Assembly: GCF_051388915.1 (NCBI RefSeq)
Contig: NZ_JBPKBH010000005.1
Location: 62,001 to 126,000, forward strand
Reading direction: 5' to 3'
Length of the DNA: 64,000 nucleotides
Origin: Yinghuangia sp051388915
Lineage (GTDB): Bacteria; Actinomycetota; Actinomycetes; Streptomycetales; Streptomycetaceae
Shown here: positions 50,351 to 58,676 of the stretch, piece by piece
How positions within the stretch are numbered: the stretch's first letter is position 1
How the letters are laid out: each line of letters opens with the position of its first letter
The notes under the pieces: generated by a model
Told to the model about the DNA's origin: nothing
Databases searched by the model: none
The model's input: only the letters and a program-made list of their open reading frames with translations
Translations under genes and position numbers: made by a program

Positions 50351-50465
50351 GTCGGTGCGGCCCTCGGCGCGACGTCGGTACGTTCTTCAGCGCCGTGTCG
50401 GTGCGGCCCTCGGCGCGACGTCGGTGCGGCGTCGGTAAGGCCCTCGGCGCCGCGTCGGTGCGGCC
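50351..50465 (+). repeat. Direct repeats GTCGGTGCGGCCCTCGGCGC in a 197-bp intergenic space
   Basis: A 29-bp unit starting GTCGGTGCGGCCCTCGGCGC is repeated exactly at 50351-50379 and 50397-50425. A degenerate copy begins at 50431 (GTCGGTAAGGCC). The array lies between the AraC stop and the 3' end of the transglutaminase-fold gene; no gene is supported in 50341-50537. Confidence 0.8.
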
Positions 50466-50537
50466 ACTGACGGGGCTCTGGTGTGGCTTTCGGTGCGCCT
50501 CTCGGTACGGCTGTACGAGCGGCTGTCAGTGCGGCCT

Positions 50538-52844
50538 TCAGTGGTCGCCGCGCCGGCGGTCCGCCGCGGCGGTGCGGAGCACGGCGTACGTCCGCCTCAC
50601 CGCCGCGAAACGCAGCCGCCCCAGCACGTCCGCGGCACGGGCCCGCCTGCTCACCGCCAGCACCGGGGCCAGGCCGCCGCGGACCGTCTCGGCGTGGCGC
50701 GCGCAGGTGGCCACGAGGTGCGGGGACGCGTTCCGGCCGCCGAAGGAGACCGCGTCCACGATGCCCGCGAGGTCCAGGGCCGCGGCGCCGGCCCGCTCGC
50801 CGAGGCGCTGGGCCGTGAGCCCCGCCACGTCGGTCGACGTCGCGCTGCGCGGCACGGCCGGTCCGACGCGGCCGAGGTCGTCCAGCACCTGGTCCCAGGA
50901 TCCGCGGATGCGCCCGCGCGGCGAGCCGCGGGCGCGGCCCCGTCGGACGAGCGCCGGACCGGCCAGGCCGAGCGAGACGTAGCAGCCGACCAGCAAGGCG
51001 GCTCCGGTGGCCGCCGCCAACACCGCGGTACTGCCGAACCCTTCGTCTTCCCGCCGGGAAGCCGGGGCGGCGGCCGGGTGCTGCTCGTCCGCGATCGCCC
51101 GGTCCAACTCCTCGCGTCCAGGAGTGTGTTCCGCGGGCGGAGACTGCGCGGCGGGAGCCGTCGCCGGGACGGGAGCGGGCATCGGCACCTCCTCGGTCGG
51201 CGGAGCCACCGCAGAGGTGGTCGTGCCGACGCCGGGCGTCGGAAAGAACGGGACCCAGCCGACCCCCTCGAACTGCACCTCCGCCCAGAGGAGTACGTGT
51301 CCGCCGCGCACGGGCGTGGTCGCCCGCGTCTCGGCCTCCGGCACGCGGAAGCCGACCACGACGCGGCTCGGCAGGGCAAGTGTTCGCGCCAACAGCGCGA
51401 ACGCGGTGGCGAATTGCTCGGGGGTGCCCTGTTTGCTCGTGCCGAGGAAGTATTGGATGTGCCGGTACGAGTGGCCCGGGATCGCCTGCGGGTCCAGCAC
51501 CGCACGCCCGCGCAGCCATGCGGCGAGCAACACTGCCTGCTGGTACGGGAATCCGGCACCCTTCGTGGCTTCCTGGGCGTACCCCCGCAGTTCGTCGACG
51601 ACCGGTATCGGGGCACCGGCGGCATCTCGGTCGGGCAGATGCAGCGCAGCCGCTGAGTCACCGGCCGCCGCGTACTCCACGGTCCGCGGATCGTGCGCGA
51701 CCGGTCGACTGGTCACCTGGTAGCGCATGCCGGGGTGCAGGGGCGTGGCGCCGGCCAGAACGCCGGTGTCCGGGTCGACCGCGACGGCCTCGCCCGCGGC
51801 CGCCTGGACACGCAGCGGCCGGTCCGCGGCCGGGAGGAACACGCCCGCGAGTTCGCCGACGACGATGTCCTGGCGCAGCGTGGGGCCGAGCGTGCCGCCG
51901 GTCGAATTCGCGGGCACCGCTTGGGGGATGCGTCCTCCCGTTGCCTGGAAGGTGTCGGACGGCAGCCATGACACGCCGTCGAACTCCTGCATCGCGGCGA
52001 GCCGGAAGAGGGTGCCTCCGGGGGCGGGCGGCGGCCCCGTGACGGTGAACAGCGGCGTTTCCGGTTGTTGCAGCCATGCGGAGACGTACGCGAGCGGGTT
52101 GGTCCCGCGCAGGGTCACCGGCTTCGGGGCGTCGACGTGTGCGCGGGGGTCGAAGGCGTGGCGGTCCGCGCCCGGCAGCAGCGGGGCCACCGCGGACGCG
52201 GGGGCGGCGAGGGCCAGCGCCAGCAGCGCCGCCGCGGCGGTCCGGCCTCGGCCGCGTACCGCCCCGCGCAGCGCCGGGACCAGGACGGCGGCCGCGCCGA
52301 ACGCGGCGACCAAGGGCAGCGACGCGCCCGGGGCCCCGGTGCCCAGCAGGACCGCCCCCACGAAGAGCACGGTCGCGGGCAGCAGCGGAAGCACGGGGTT
52401 CCGCGTGCGCAGCACGAGTTCGGCGCCGAAGGCGGCGGCCGTCCACACGGCCGCGGGCACCAGGACCAGCCCCTCGCTCCCTTCGGGGACCGGGGCGACC
52501 GTGGTCAGGGCCTCGGACGGTGCGTCCGCGAGCCGCTGGAAGAGCGCGGCCGCGGCCGCTGGTGTGGGCCAGATGCCGCCGCCGAGGTGATCGCGGGCGT
52601 ACCCGACGCATCCGGCGGCGACCGCGACGAGGAGGCCGACCGCCGCGGCGACGGGTGCGGGGGCGCGCAGGCCCCGGTGCAACGCCGCGGCGAGGACCAC
52701 GGGCGCTGTCGACGCCACGAGCGCGGGCACGAGCACGGCCGACAGTCCGTAGACGCGGTGGAAGGCCAAGCCGACGGCGAACGCGAGCAAGGCGACCGGG
52801 ACCAACGCGGCCGTGTCCCGCCGGACTTCGGTGTCGGGCGACAT
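50538..52844 (-). CDS. Transglutaminase-fold membrane protein with lost catalytic triad
   Basis: 768 residues. About six TM helices (residues ~12-215) as in DUF3488, then a periplasmic transglutaminase-like domain and a C-terminal TM helix (STAVLAAATGAALLVGCYVSL) with a cytoplasmic tail. The active site normally reads G-x-C-E-Q-F-A, H-A-W and F-D-P-T-P. It reads GTPEQFA (Pro475), LLW (Leu518) and FFPTP (Phe534), so Cys, His and Asp are all replaced. It is probably a non-enzymatic binding domain. ATG 52844, 1 nt after the DUF58 stop. Third gene of the Fn3-DUF58-TG operon. Confidence 0.88.
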   Translation of the reverse strand: MSPDTEVRRDTAALVPVALLAFAVGLAFHRVYGLSAVLVPALVASTAPVVLAAALHRGLRAPAPVAAAVGLLVAVAAGCVGYARDHLGGGIWPTPAAAAALFQRLADAPSEALTTVAPVPEGSEGLVLVPAAVWTAAAFGAELVLRTRNPVLPLLPATVLFVGAVLLGTGAPGASLPLVAAFGAAAVLVPALRGAVRGRGRTAAAALLALALAAPASAVAPLLPGADRHAFDPRAHVDAPKPVTLRGTNPLAYVSAWLQQPETPLFTVTGPPPAPGGTLFRLAAMQEFDGVSWLPSDTFQATGGRIPQAVPANSTGGTLGPTLRQDIVVGELAGVFLPAADRPLRVQAAAGEAVAVDPDTGVLAGATPLHPGMRYQVTSRPVAHDPRTVEYAAAGDSAAALHLPDRDAAGAPIPVVDELRGYAQEATKGAGFPYQQAVLLAAWLRGRAVLDPQAIPGHSYRHIQYFLGTSKQGTPEQFATAFALLARTLALPSRVVVGFRVPEAETRATTPVRGGHVLLWAEVQFEGVGWVPFFPTPGVGTTTSAVAPPTEEVPMPAPVPATAPAAQSPPAEHTPGREELDRAIADEQHPAAAPASRREDEGFGSTAVLAAATGAALLVGCYVSLGLAGPALVRRGRARGSPRGRIRGSWDQVLDDLGRVGPAVPRSATSTDVAGLTAQRLGERAGAAALDLAGIVDAVSFGGRNASPHLVATCARHAETVRGGLAPVLAVSRRARAADVLGRLRFAAVRRTYAVLRTAAADRRRGDH

Positions 52845-52845
52845 C

Positions 52846-54153
52846 TCAGCCCCGTGCCGTGCCGTGGCGGCGGGCGGAACGCCAGATCCCCGCGACGTCG
52901 GCCGCCGTCTCGACGGTGACGAGCCGTACGGGCTCGCGGACCGCACCGGTTGCCAACGCCACGGTAGGCGACCGACCGATTTCGGACGCGGCGTCAGAGG
53001 CTCGTGCAGGTGGTGCGGTTGGCCTGGCCACGGGGGCAACGGTGCTCCAGTCCCGGGTCCCCACCCCGTCAGAAGCGCCAACCCGTACCACCACAACGTG
53101 TTCGTGGTCGCGTGCGGCGGCCGCCAGGCGCCTGCCCGCACCGGGGTCCGCGTACCCGGTCACCAGCGCCACCACCCCCTGGCCCGACTCCCGGCGCAGC
53201 TCGCCGACCGGGTCGGCCGCGTCGTCGCGGGTCGGGCGAACGTCGGTCAGGAACGCCAGCAGCGCGGCCGGGTCGACGCCGCGTCCCGAGGCACCGCCCA
53301 GTCCGGCGCCGCCGTCTCCGGTACGCACGCGCAGCGGGAAGTTGTGCACGGCCGCCGCACTCCCCAGCGAAGCCGCGACGTCGACGGCCAACTCGAAGTC
53401 GGCGTCCTGGGCTGGCCCTTGGTAGGCGGCGATCCGGCAGTCGAGCAGCACGGTCGTGACCGGCAGGCTCACGTCCGCCATCTGCCGCACCATCAACCGG
53501 CCGGTTCGGGCGGTGGCACGCCAGTGCACGCGCCGCAGGTCGTCTCCCTGCACGTAGTCGCGGAGCGCGTGGAAGGTGGTGGTTCCGGTCTCCGCGCTGT
53601 CGGACGTCGGGCCTTCGAGGTGGTGTTCGCGTCCTGAGGGCGGGAGTTCGGTCCGGGTGACGCGGGGCTGGACGAGCAGGGTGGCCGCCGCGCCGATGGG
53701 GATGGTGCGCCGGGCGAGGCCGAACAGGTCGCCGCGGACCAGGTGCAGGGGGCCGACGGGGATGCGGCCGCGGCGGGTGGTGGGCAGGGAGTAGCGCGCG
53801 GTGGCGGTCGCGCCGGGGGCGAGGACCGGGAGGCGTACCGACACCGTGGCCCCGTCGCAGCGGTCCTCGACGACCAGGCCGCGGCAGGGACGCCGTCCCC
53901 GGTTGGTCACGCCGACCACACCCCCGGCCGGGTCGCCGCGGGTGACGCGGGCGGGGTTGAGGCGGCGTTCGGCGGTGAGGTGCGGTGCGGACGACGCGTC
54001 CGCGAGCGCGACGCCGACCAGGGCGAGGCCGATCATCCCGAGCGCCGCGGGCTCCGGGTGTCCGGCCGCCCAGCCGCCGCCGAACAGCAGTACGGAGGCG
54101 GCGAGGACGGACCAGCCGGCGGGTGTCGGGCGCGGCCCGGCGGCACGGGTCAT
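52846..54153 (-). CDS. DUF58 (von Willebrand A-like) membrane protein
   Basis: 435 residues from ATG 54153, overlapping the stop of the upstream gene (ATGA). Two N-terminal TM helices (AGWSVLAASVLLFGGGWAAG, GMIGLALVGVALADASS), a beta-rich stretch, then the DUF58 core DYVQGDDLRRVHWRATARTGRLMVRQ, followed by VTTVLLDCR (the MIDAS-like strand) and ALVTGYADP. DUF58 proteins usually work with a MoxR ATPase in assembling or activating complexes. Here MoxR is encoded 8 kb away. Confidence 0.9.
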   Translation of the reverse strand: MTRAAGPRPTPAGWSVLAASVLLFGGGWAAGHPEPAALGMIGLALVGVALADASSAPHLTAERRLNPARVTRGDPAGGVVGVTNRGRRPCRGLVVEDRCDGATVSVRLPVLAPGATATARYSLPTTRRGRIPVGPLHLVRGDLFGLARRTIPIGAAATLLVQPRVTRTELPPSGREHHLEGPTSDSAETGTTTFHALRDYVQGDDLRRVHWRATARTGRLMVRQMADVSLPVTTVLLDCRIAAYQGPAQDADFELAVDVAASLGSAAAVHNFPLRVRTGDGGAGLGGASGRGVDPAALLAFLTDVRPTRDDAADPVGELRRESGQGVVALVTGYADPGAGRRLAAAARDHEHVVVVRVGASDGVGTRDWSTVAPVARPTAPPARASDAASEIGRSPTVALATGAVREPVRLVTVETAADVAGIWRSARRHGTARG

Positions 54154-56699
54154 TCGCACTGCCAGAGTTCGGGCGAGAACGTGGCCTGGTCGGAGTTCGG
54201 CGTGCGGATGTAGAGGTCCGTGGTCCACCCGCTGTGGCCGTTCCAGGTGACCTTGTCCCAGACGCTGCTGCGCAGGTTGGTCCCGTCGCGCGGCACGGAC
54301 TCGCCGGTCGTCTGGCAGTGCACGGTGATGGGCCCGGTGTAGCCGGACGGGATCTGCGCGACCGACCGGGTGCCCGCGACCCCGGGGCCGCTGCGGATGC
54401 CGACGGTGACCCCGTCGTTCGCGTTGGGGCCGACGTTGTAGACGTGGCTCGGCGGTGTCAGGTTGGCCACCGCGGTCGCGGCCGGACCGGTGCCCACCTC
54501 GTTCGCCGCGGTCACGGTGATGTTGTACGACGTCCCGTTGGCAAGTCCGGTGGCCGTGGCGGTGGTTGCGGTCGCGTTGGTACCGCCGGACGCGCCGCCG
54601 GAGGCCGCCGACCAGGCGACCCGGTAGGTGACCTTGGACCCGCCGGCATTGGCGGGTGCCTTCCAGGTGACGGTGAACCCGTGGCCGTTGCGTGGCACTT
54701 CGGCCTTCACGGAGGTGGGCGCGGAGACCAGAACACAGGGCCGAACCGGGGTGGACGCCGCGGACTCCAGCTTGGTGGCGCCGAATTCGGCGACGACCTT
54801 GAAGCCGTACTCGCGCGCGCAGCTCAAGCCGGTGATCACGAACTGGAACGGACCGCCCGGGCCGACCGTGGCCGGCGCGGCCTTGGCCCCGGCCGGGAGA
54901 CCGGCCACCGCGTACCGGTCCGGTCGGGCGCCCGGCGACGCGGCGAACACGAGGGTGATGCGGCCGGGTCCGGACTCCGCCTTGGGGGTGCCCGGCGGCT
55001 GCGGCCGGGGTGCCGGAGGCGTCGAGGGCGGAGTGGTCGGCGGTGTGGTCGGCGGAGGGGTCGACGGAGGGGTCGACGGAGGGGTCGACGCGGGGGGCGT
55101 CGTGACGGGCGGTCGCGTGGTGCCCGGTGCGGGCGGCGGCGACGTACGCGGCGGGGTGAAGGTCCGCGTCGGCGGCACCGGTACGCCGGTCGTCGGCGGC
55201 ACCGCCGGACGCGTGGTCGGCGCGGGAGGCGCAGGCGGCGCGGGAGGCCGAACGGGCGGCGGCTGTACGGGCGGTGGCTGGACCGGCGGCGGAGCGGGAG
55301 GCGCGGTCGTCGGCGCGGGCGCCACCGGGGTCTCGGTCACCCACTTGGTCACGGTGACGGCAGGTGCAGGCGGAGTCGGCGGAACCGGGTTCTCCGGCGC
55401 CGTGCCGGTGGGCTGCGACGCGGGCGGCCCTGTTGTCGGGTCGGTACCCGGCCCCGAGGTCGACTCCCCGCTCGGCCCGGTGGTCGGCGCGTTCGTCCGG
55501 CTCGCGGTCGGACTGGCGGTCGGCGACGGCGTCTTCTCCGCCTCCGACGGCGCGCCCGGCTTGTACTTGTCGACCGGATGCACGGTGCCCCGCGCGTCCA
55601 CGACCACCGCGGTGGCCTGCGTCTGGTCGTTGGCCCACAGCAGGCCGTCGCGTACGTCGATCTCCAGCGGCCCGGGGCTCCCGGTGACGCGCACAGCGGG
55701 CGCGAAAGCGGCCGCGGCCGTGTCGTACACGATGAGCTGCCCAGCGGTGCGGTCCGGCACGTACACGCGGGTGCCCAGCACCTCGGGCGCCCCGTAGTCG
55801 CTCTGGCCGGACGTGGTCAGCGGGGCCGCCTGGACCGCGCCGTCGTCGATGTTCAGCAGCACCAACTGCCCCGAGGACGTGGCCAGGACGGGCAGCAGCG
55901 GCCCTTCGGTGCGCTCCGGGATCCGCACGGACTCGGGCGCGGCCTTGGCCACCGCGTCCGGCAGGTTGATGGTGCGCAGCGGCCCCTGCGGACCCATCAC
56001 CTTGACCACGCCGGCCGTAGCGTCCGTCACGACAGGCCGGTTGTCCGAGATGGTCAGCCGCAGCGTGTGCCCGGGTTCGGCGACCGGCAGCGGCGCGGTC
56101 GGCACGGTGCCCTCGATGCGCACGAGTTGGCCGGTCGCCGGAAGCGTCACCCAGAGATTGCCGGACGCGTCCGCCCCCGACGGGCCGAGCGGGCGGGAAC
56201 CCAGGTCGACGGCGCCCGACAACGGCGCGAGCGACACCGGGTCGATCGGCTGGACGGTGCCCGCGAGCGGGTCGATCAGCCACGCGCGGCCGCCGCCGAC
56301 CGCGAGGGCCAGGCCCCCGGTGCCGTACGAGCGGGTCTGCGGCACCGCGAGTTGGGCCGGGTCGATGCGGCTGACGGTGCCCGTCGCCTGGTCCAGGACG
56401 AGGACCACCGAGCCGTCCGTACCCACTTCGATGGGTCCTCCGCCCGATCCGGGCAGTTCCACGCGTCCGTCGACCTGGCCGGTGGTCCCGTTGACGTGGA
56501 CCACGGTGTTCGCCCGCGAACTGGACAGCCAGTTCCCGAGATCGGCCAGCGAGACCTTCGCCCCGGCGGCTCCGCTGCCCAGCACCACGGACGTCGCCAC
56601 CAGCGCGAGCACGAGGGTCAGCGCCGCCCAGCCCGCCGCACGTCGCGGCAGGCGGGGCACGAGGCGGCCGGCGGATGACTGCACGGACTGGGGATTCAT
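54150..56699 (-). CDS. Secreted/anchored beta-propeller, Pro-rich and fibronectin-III protein with SH3-like end
   Basis: 849 residues. N-terminal TM/signal anchor (WAALTLVLALVATSVVLGSG). Residues ~50-390 are a seven-bladed-propeller-like region (VDGRVELPGSGGGPIEVG, SRIDPAQLAVPQTRSYG). A ~170-residue Pro/Thr spacer with STPPSTPP and PPVQPPP repeats follows. One to two Fn3 domains come next (VTWKAPANAGGSKVTYRVAWS, GLANGTSYNITVTAANEVG), then a ~90-residue SH3-like C-terminus (GVTVGIRSGPGVAGT ... WDKVTWNGHSGWTTDLYIRTP). It is a large cell-surface protein, probably handled by the DUF58/MoxR partners. ATG 56699. Confidence 0.85.
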   Translation of the reverse strand: MNPQSVQSSAGRLVPRLPRRAAGWAALTLVLALVATSVVLGSGAAGAKVSLADLGNWLSSSRANTVVHVNGTTGQVDGRVELPGSGGGPIEVGTDGSVVLVLDQATGTVSRIDPAQLAVPQTRSYGTGGLALAVGGGRAWLIDPLAGTVQPIDPVSLAPLSGAVDLGSRPLGPSGADASGNLWVTLPATGQLVRIEGTVPTAPLPVAEPGHTLRLTISDNRPVVTDATAGVVKVMGPQGPLRTINLPDAVAKAAPESVRIPERTEGPLLPVLATSSGQLVLLNIDDGAVQAAPLTTSGQSDYGAPEVLGTRVYVPDRTAGQLIVYDTAAAAFAPAVRVTGSPGPLEIDVRDGLLWANDQTQATAVVVDARGTVHPVDKYKPGAPSEAEKTPSPTASPTASRTNAPTTGPSGESTSGPGTDPTTGPPASQPTGTAPENPVPPTPPAPAVTVTKWVTETPVAPAPTTAPPAPPPVQPPPVQPPPVRPPAPPAPPAPTTRPAVPPTTGVPVPPTRTFTPPRTSPPPAPGTTRPPVTTPPASTPPSTPPSTPPPTTPPTTPPSTPPAPRPQPPGTPKAESGPGRITLVFAASPGARPDRYAVAGLPAGAKAAPATVGPGGPFQFVITGLSCAREYGFKVVAEFGATKLESAASTPVRPCVLVSAPTSVKAEVPRNGHGFTVTWKAPANAGGSKVTYRVAWSAASGGASGGTNATATTATATGLANGTSYNITVTAANEVGTGPAATAVANLTPPSHVYNVGPNANDGVTVGIRSGPGVAGTRSVAQIPSGYTGPITVHCQTTGESVPRDGTNLRSSVWDKVTWNGHSGWTTDLYIRTPNSDQATFSPELWQCE

Positions 56700-56958
56700 C
56701 GGTGTACTCCGGATCTCCGGCGCCCGCGGGGACGTTCGCCGGGTATTACTGTGCGCATCCGACGCGGGGCAAGGCATGCAAAAACACGCCGAATGCGCCG
56801 GTGGCAGGGGGGTTTCGGAGCAGTCGTTGGATATACGCGCCACATTCCGGAGAAGTGAACGCGGCCCGTTCTGCGGGCGGTTCGGCGGGCCTAATCTGAA
56901 TGCGCGTCAATAGGGTTGCCGCGAATACGCACAGGCGCGGCGGCCGGGAAGGAATCCG

Positions 56959-57591
56959 ATGAGCTCCGGCAGGCCACCGAATCCGTGGCTTCCCCGCCCG
57001 ACGCCGGTCGCCGGACCGGCCGGGGAGCCGGATCCGCCCGCGGACGCCGCCGCCCGGCCACGGCCCGCGGCGGTGCGACCGCAGGCGGGGCTGGCCGCCG
57101 AACCGGCCTCCGCAGGGCCCGGGTTCCGGTCGCTGCCTGTGGACGCGCCCAACCCGCCCTGGTGGTGGGTGGGTTGCCACGGCGGGGCCGGGGTCTCGAC
57201 GTTGGTCGCGGCGGTGCCGGGCGGGCGGGACGCCGAACGCGCCTGGCCGCTGCCGCCGGACCGGCGTACGAACCGGGTGGTCCTGGTGGCGCGCACCAAC
57301 TCCGACGGCCTGCACGCGGCCCAGGACGCGGCCCGGCAGTGGGCGGCCGGGCGGGTGCCCGGCGTCACCGTCCTGGGGCTGGCGGCGGTCGCGGACGCGC
57401 CGGGACGCCTGCCGCGGCCGCTCGCCGCGCTGTTGCACCTGGTCGGCGGCGGCGTGCCGAGGCTGTGGGTCGTCCCGTGGATCGACGCCCTGCGGCTGGG
57501 TCGGCCGCTGCCGGCCGCGATGCCGAAGGGGCTGCGCACATTGGAGGCCGAACTGGGCCTGCTGCGCGTCGAGTTGTCCGGTGGATCATGA
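56959..57591 (+). CDS. DUF6668-like protein (transfer-locus associated)
   Basis: 210 residues from ATG 56959 (GGAAGGA). A disordered Pro-rich N-terminus precedes NPPWWWVGCHGGAGVSTLVAAVPGG, a P-loop-like glycine motif (GCHGGAGVSTL) characteristic of DUF6668. RTNRVVLVARTNSDGLHAAQDAARQWAAG and a final LRTLEAELGLLRVEL follow. The fold resembles ParA/MinD-type NTPases with a modified loop. In actinomycetes such proteins occur with SCO6880/VirD4 transfer genes, so it may belong functionally to the 29.9-43 kb system. It diverges from the Fn3 protein (259 bp). Confidence 0.75.
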   Translation: MSSGRPPNPWLPRPTPVAGPAGEPDPPADAAARPRPAAVRPQAGLAAEPASAGPGFRSLPVDAPNPPWWWVGCHGGAGVSTLVAAVPGGRDAERAWPLPPDRRTNRVVLVARTNSDGLHAAQDAARQWAAGRVPGVTVLGLAAVADAPGRLPRPLAALLHLVGGGVPRLWVVPWIDALRLGRPLPAAMPKGLRTLEAELGLLRVELSGGS

Positions 57592-57635
57592 CCTCCCCGA
57601 TCCGCCCGGCCCCGGCACGGAGCGCGCAACCGGTG

Positions 57636-58520
57636 TCAGGCCGCGCGTTTCGGTCCACTCTCCGCGCTCGGGCCGCACTCGGGCAGCGGCGCCGCCCGGC
57701 GGGCGAACGCGTAGGGGGTCACGCCCAACGTCTCGGCGAAGTCCCGGGCGAAGTGCGAGTCGTCGAAGTACCCGAATTCACCCGCCAGTTCGCTCCACTT
57801 GTCGGGCGCGATGCGCTCCAGCCGGGCGGCGGCGTGGTGGATGCGGGAACGCCGCAGCAACCACTTGGGGTTGACGCCGACCTGGTGCAGGAACAGGCGC
57901 TGCACCGTTCGGATCGACAAGTGGAATCCGTCGGTCAGATGCCGGACGCGGGTGATCGTGCCGTCCTCGCGGATGCGGTCGATGATCGCGCCGATGCGTT
58001 CGCGGTCGCGGCTCTCGGCACACACCCGATGGCCGCGCAGGTGCCGCTCGAACGCGGCGCGGAAGGCCGGGAGCCCGTCGCGGACCGCGGTCCACAGGTC
58101 GCTGTCCAGGCGGTGCGCCCGCAGGCCCCATTCGGTCTGCGCGAGCAGGCTGACGCGGTCGGTGTGGTCGGCCGCGCCACCGCCGATGAGCTGGACGGCT
58201 GCGCCGGGCCGCAGCGCGGCGCCGTAGAAGGCCCCGCTCCCGGTCACCGGCATCGTATGACGGTTGCGCAGAATGCCGTGGAAGATCAGGCGGTTGCCGT
58301 GCAGGACGACGTTCGCCTCGGGGAAGCGCAGAGCCACCGCGGTGGCGTCCCGCGCACCCGGGCGCACGGCCCAGCGGGCGACCCAGAATCTGTCCACGAC
58401 GTGGGCGAACTGCGGGCTGGGGCGCAGCGCGGCAGCGGTGACGTCGACGCCCGACGCGCCGAGGACGCCGAGGGCGGGGTCCGTCCACCACTGCATGTCG
58501 GACGGGAGTGAGCGGCGCAT
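57636..58520 (-). CDS. AraC-family transcriptional regulator B
   Basis: 294 residues from ATG 58520, GGGAG just upstream. N-terminal cupin-like domain (VDRFWVARWAVRPGARDATAVALRFPEANVVLHGNRLIFHG, RPGAAVQLIGGG), then two HTHs: GFHLSIRTVQRLFLHQVGVNPKWLLRRSR and ELAGEFGYFDDSHFARDFAETLGVTPYAF. Same domain order as regulator A. It is transcribed toward the DUF6668-like gene (convergent, 44 bp) and lies downstream of LAL-B on the same strand. Confidence 0.88.
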   Translation of the reverse strand: MRRSLPSDMQWWTDPALGVLGASGVDVTAAALRPSPQFAHVVDRFWVARWAVRPGARDATAVALRFPEANVVLHGNRLIFHGILRNRHTMPVTGSGAFYGAALRPGAAVQLIGGGAADHTDRVSLLAQTEWGLRAHRLDSDLWTAVRDGLPAFRAAFERHLRGHRVCAESRDRERIGAIIDRIREDGTITRVRHLTDGFHLSIRTVQRLFLHQVGVNPKWLLRRSRIHHAAARLERIAPDKWSELAGEFGYFDDSHFARDFAETLGVTPYAFARRAAPLPECGPSAESGPKRAA

Positions 58521-58676
58521 GGGAGTCTCCCAAGTGCTGGACAAGTGCCGGGGAGTCGGTCGACGCGGGCGGCTCGCACCAGGGGGTACCGCGTTACGTT
58601 CTCTCGGCCGGCGGGGGGATGCGTTGTCCACTCTGCGTCGCCCGCGGCGCGGAAACCTGACCCAGGTGGCGTATTC

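Noticed and set aside
50351..50465. CRISPR-like array
   Set aside because: Only two exact copies and one degenerate copy, with unequal and short spacers and no cas genes.
52846..56283. A single 1145-codon minus-strand frame that could make DUF58 a fusion with the upstream protein
   Set aside because: The upstream 700 codons are a shadow of the propeller/Fn3 gene in another frame; the ATG at 54153 overlapping that gene's stop is the natural DUF58 start.
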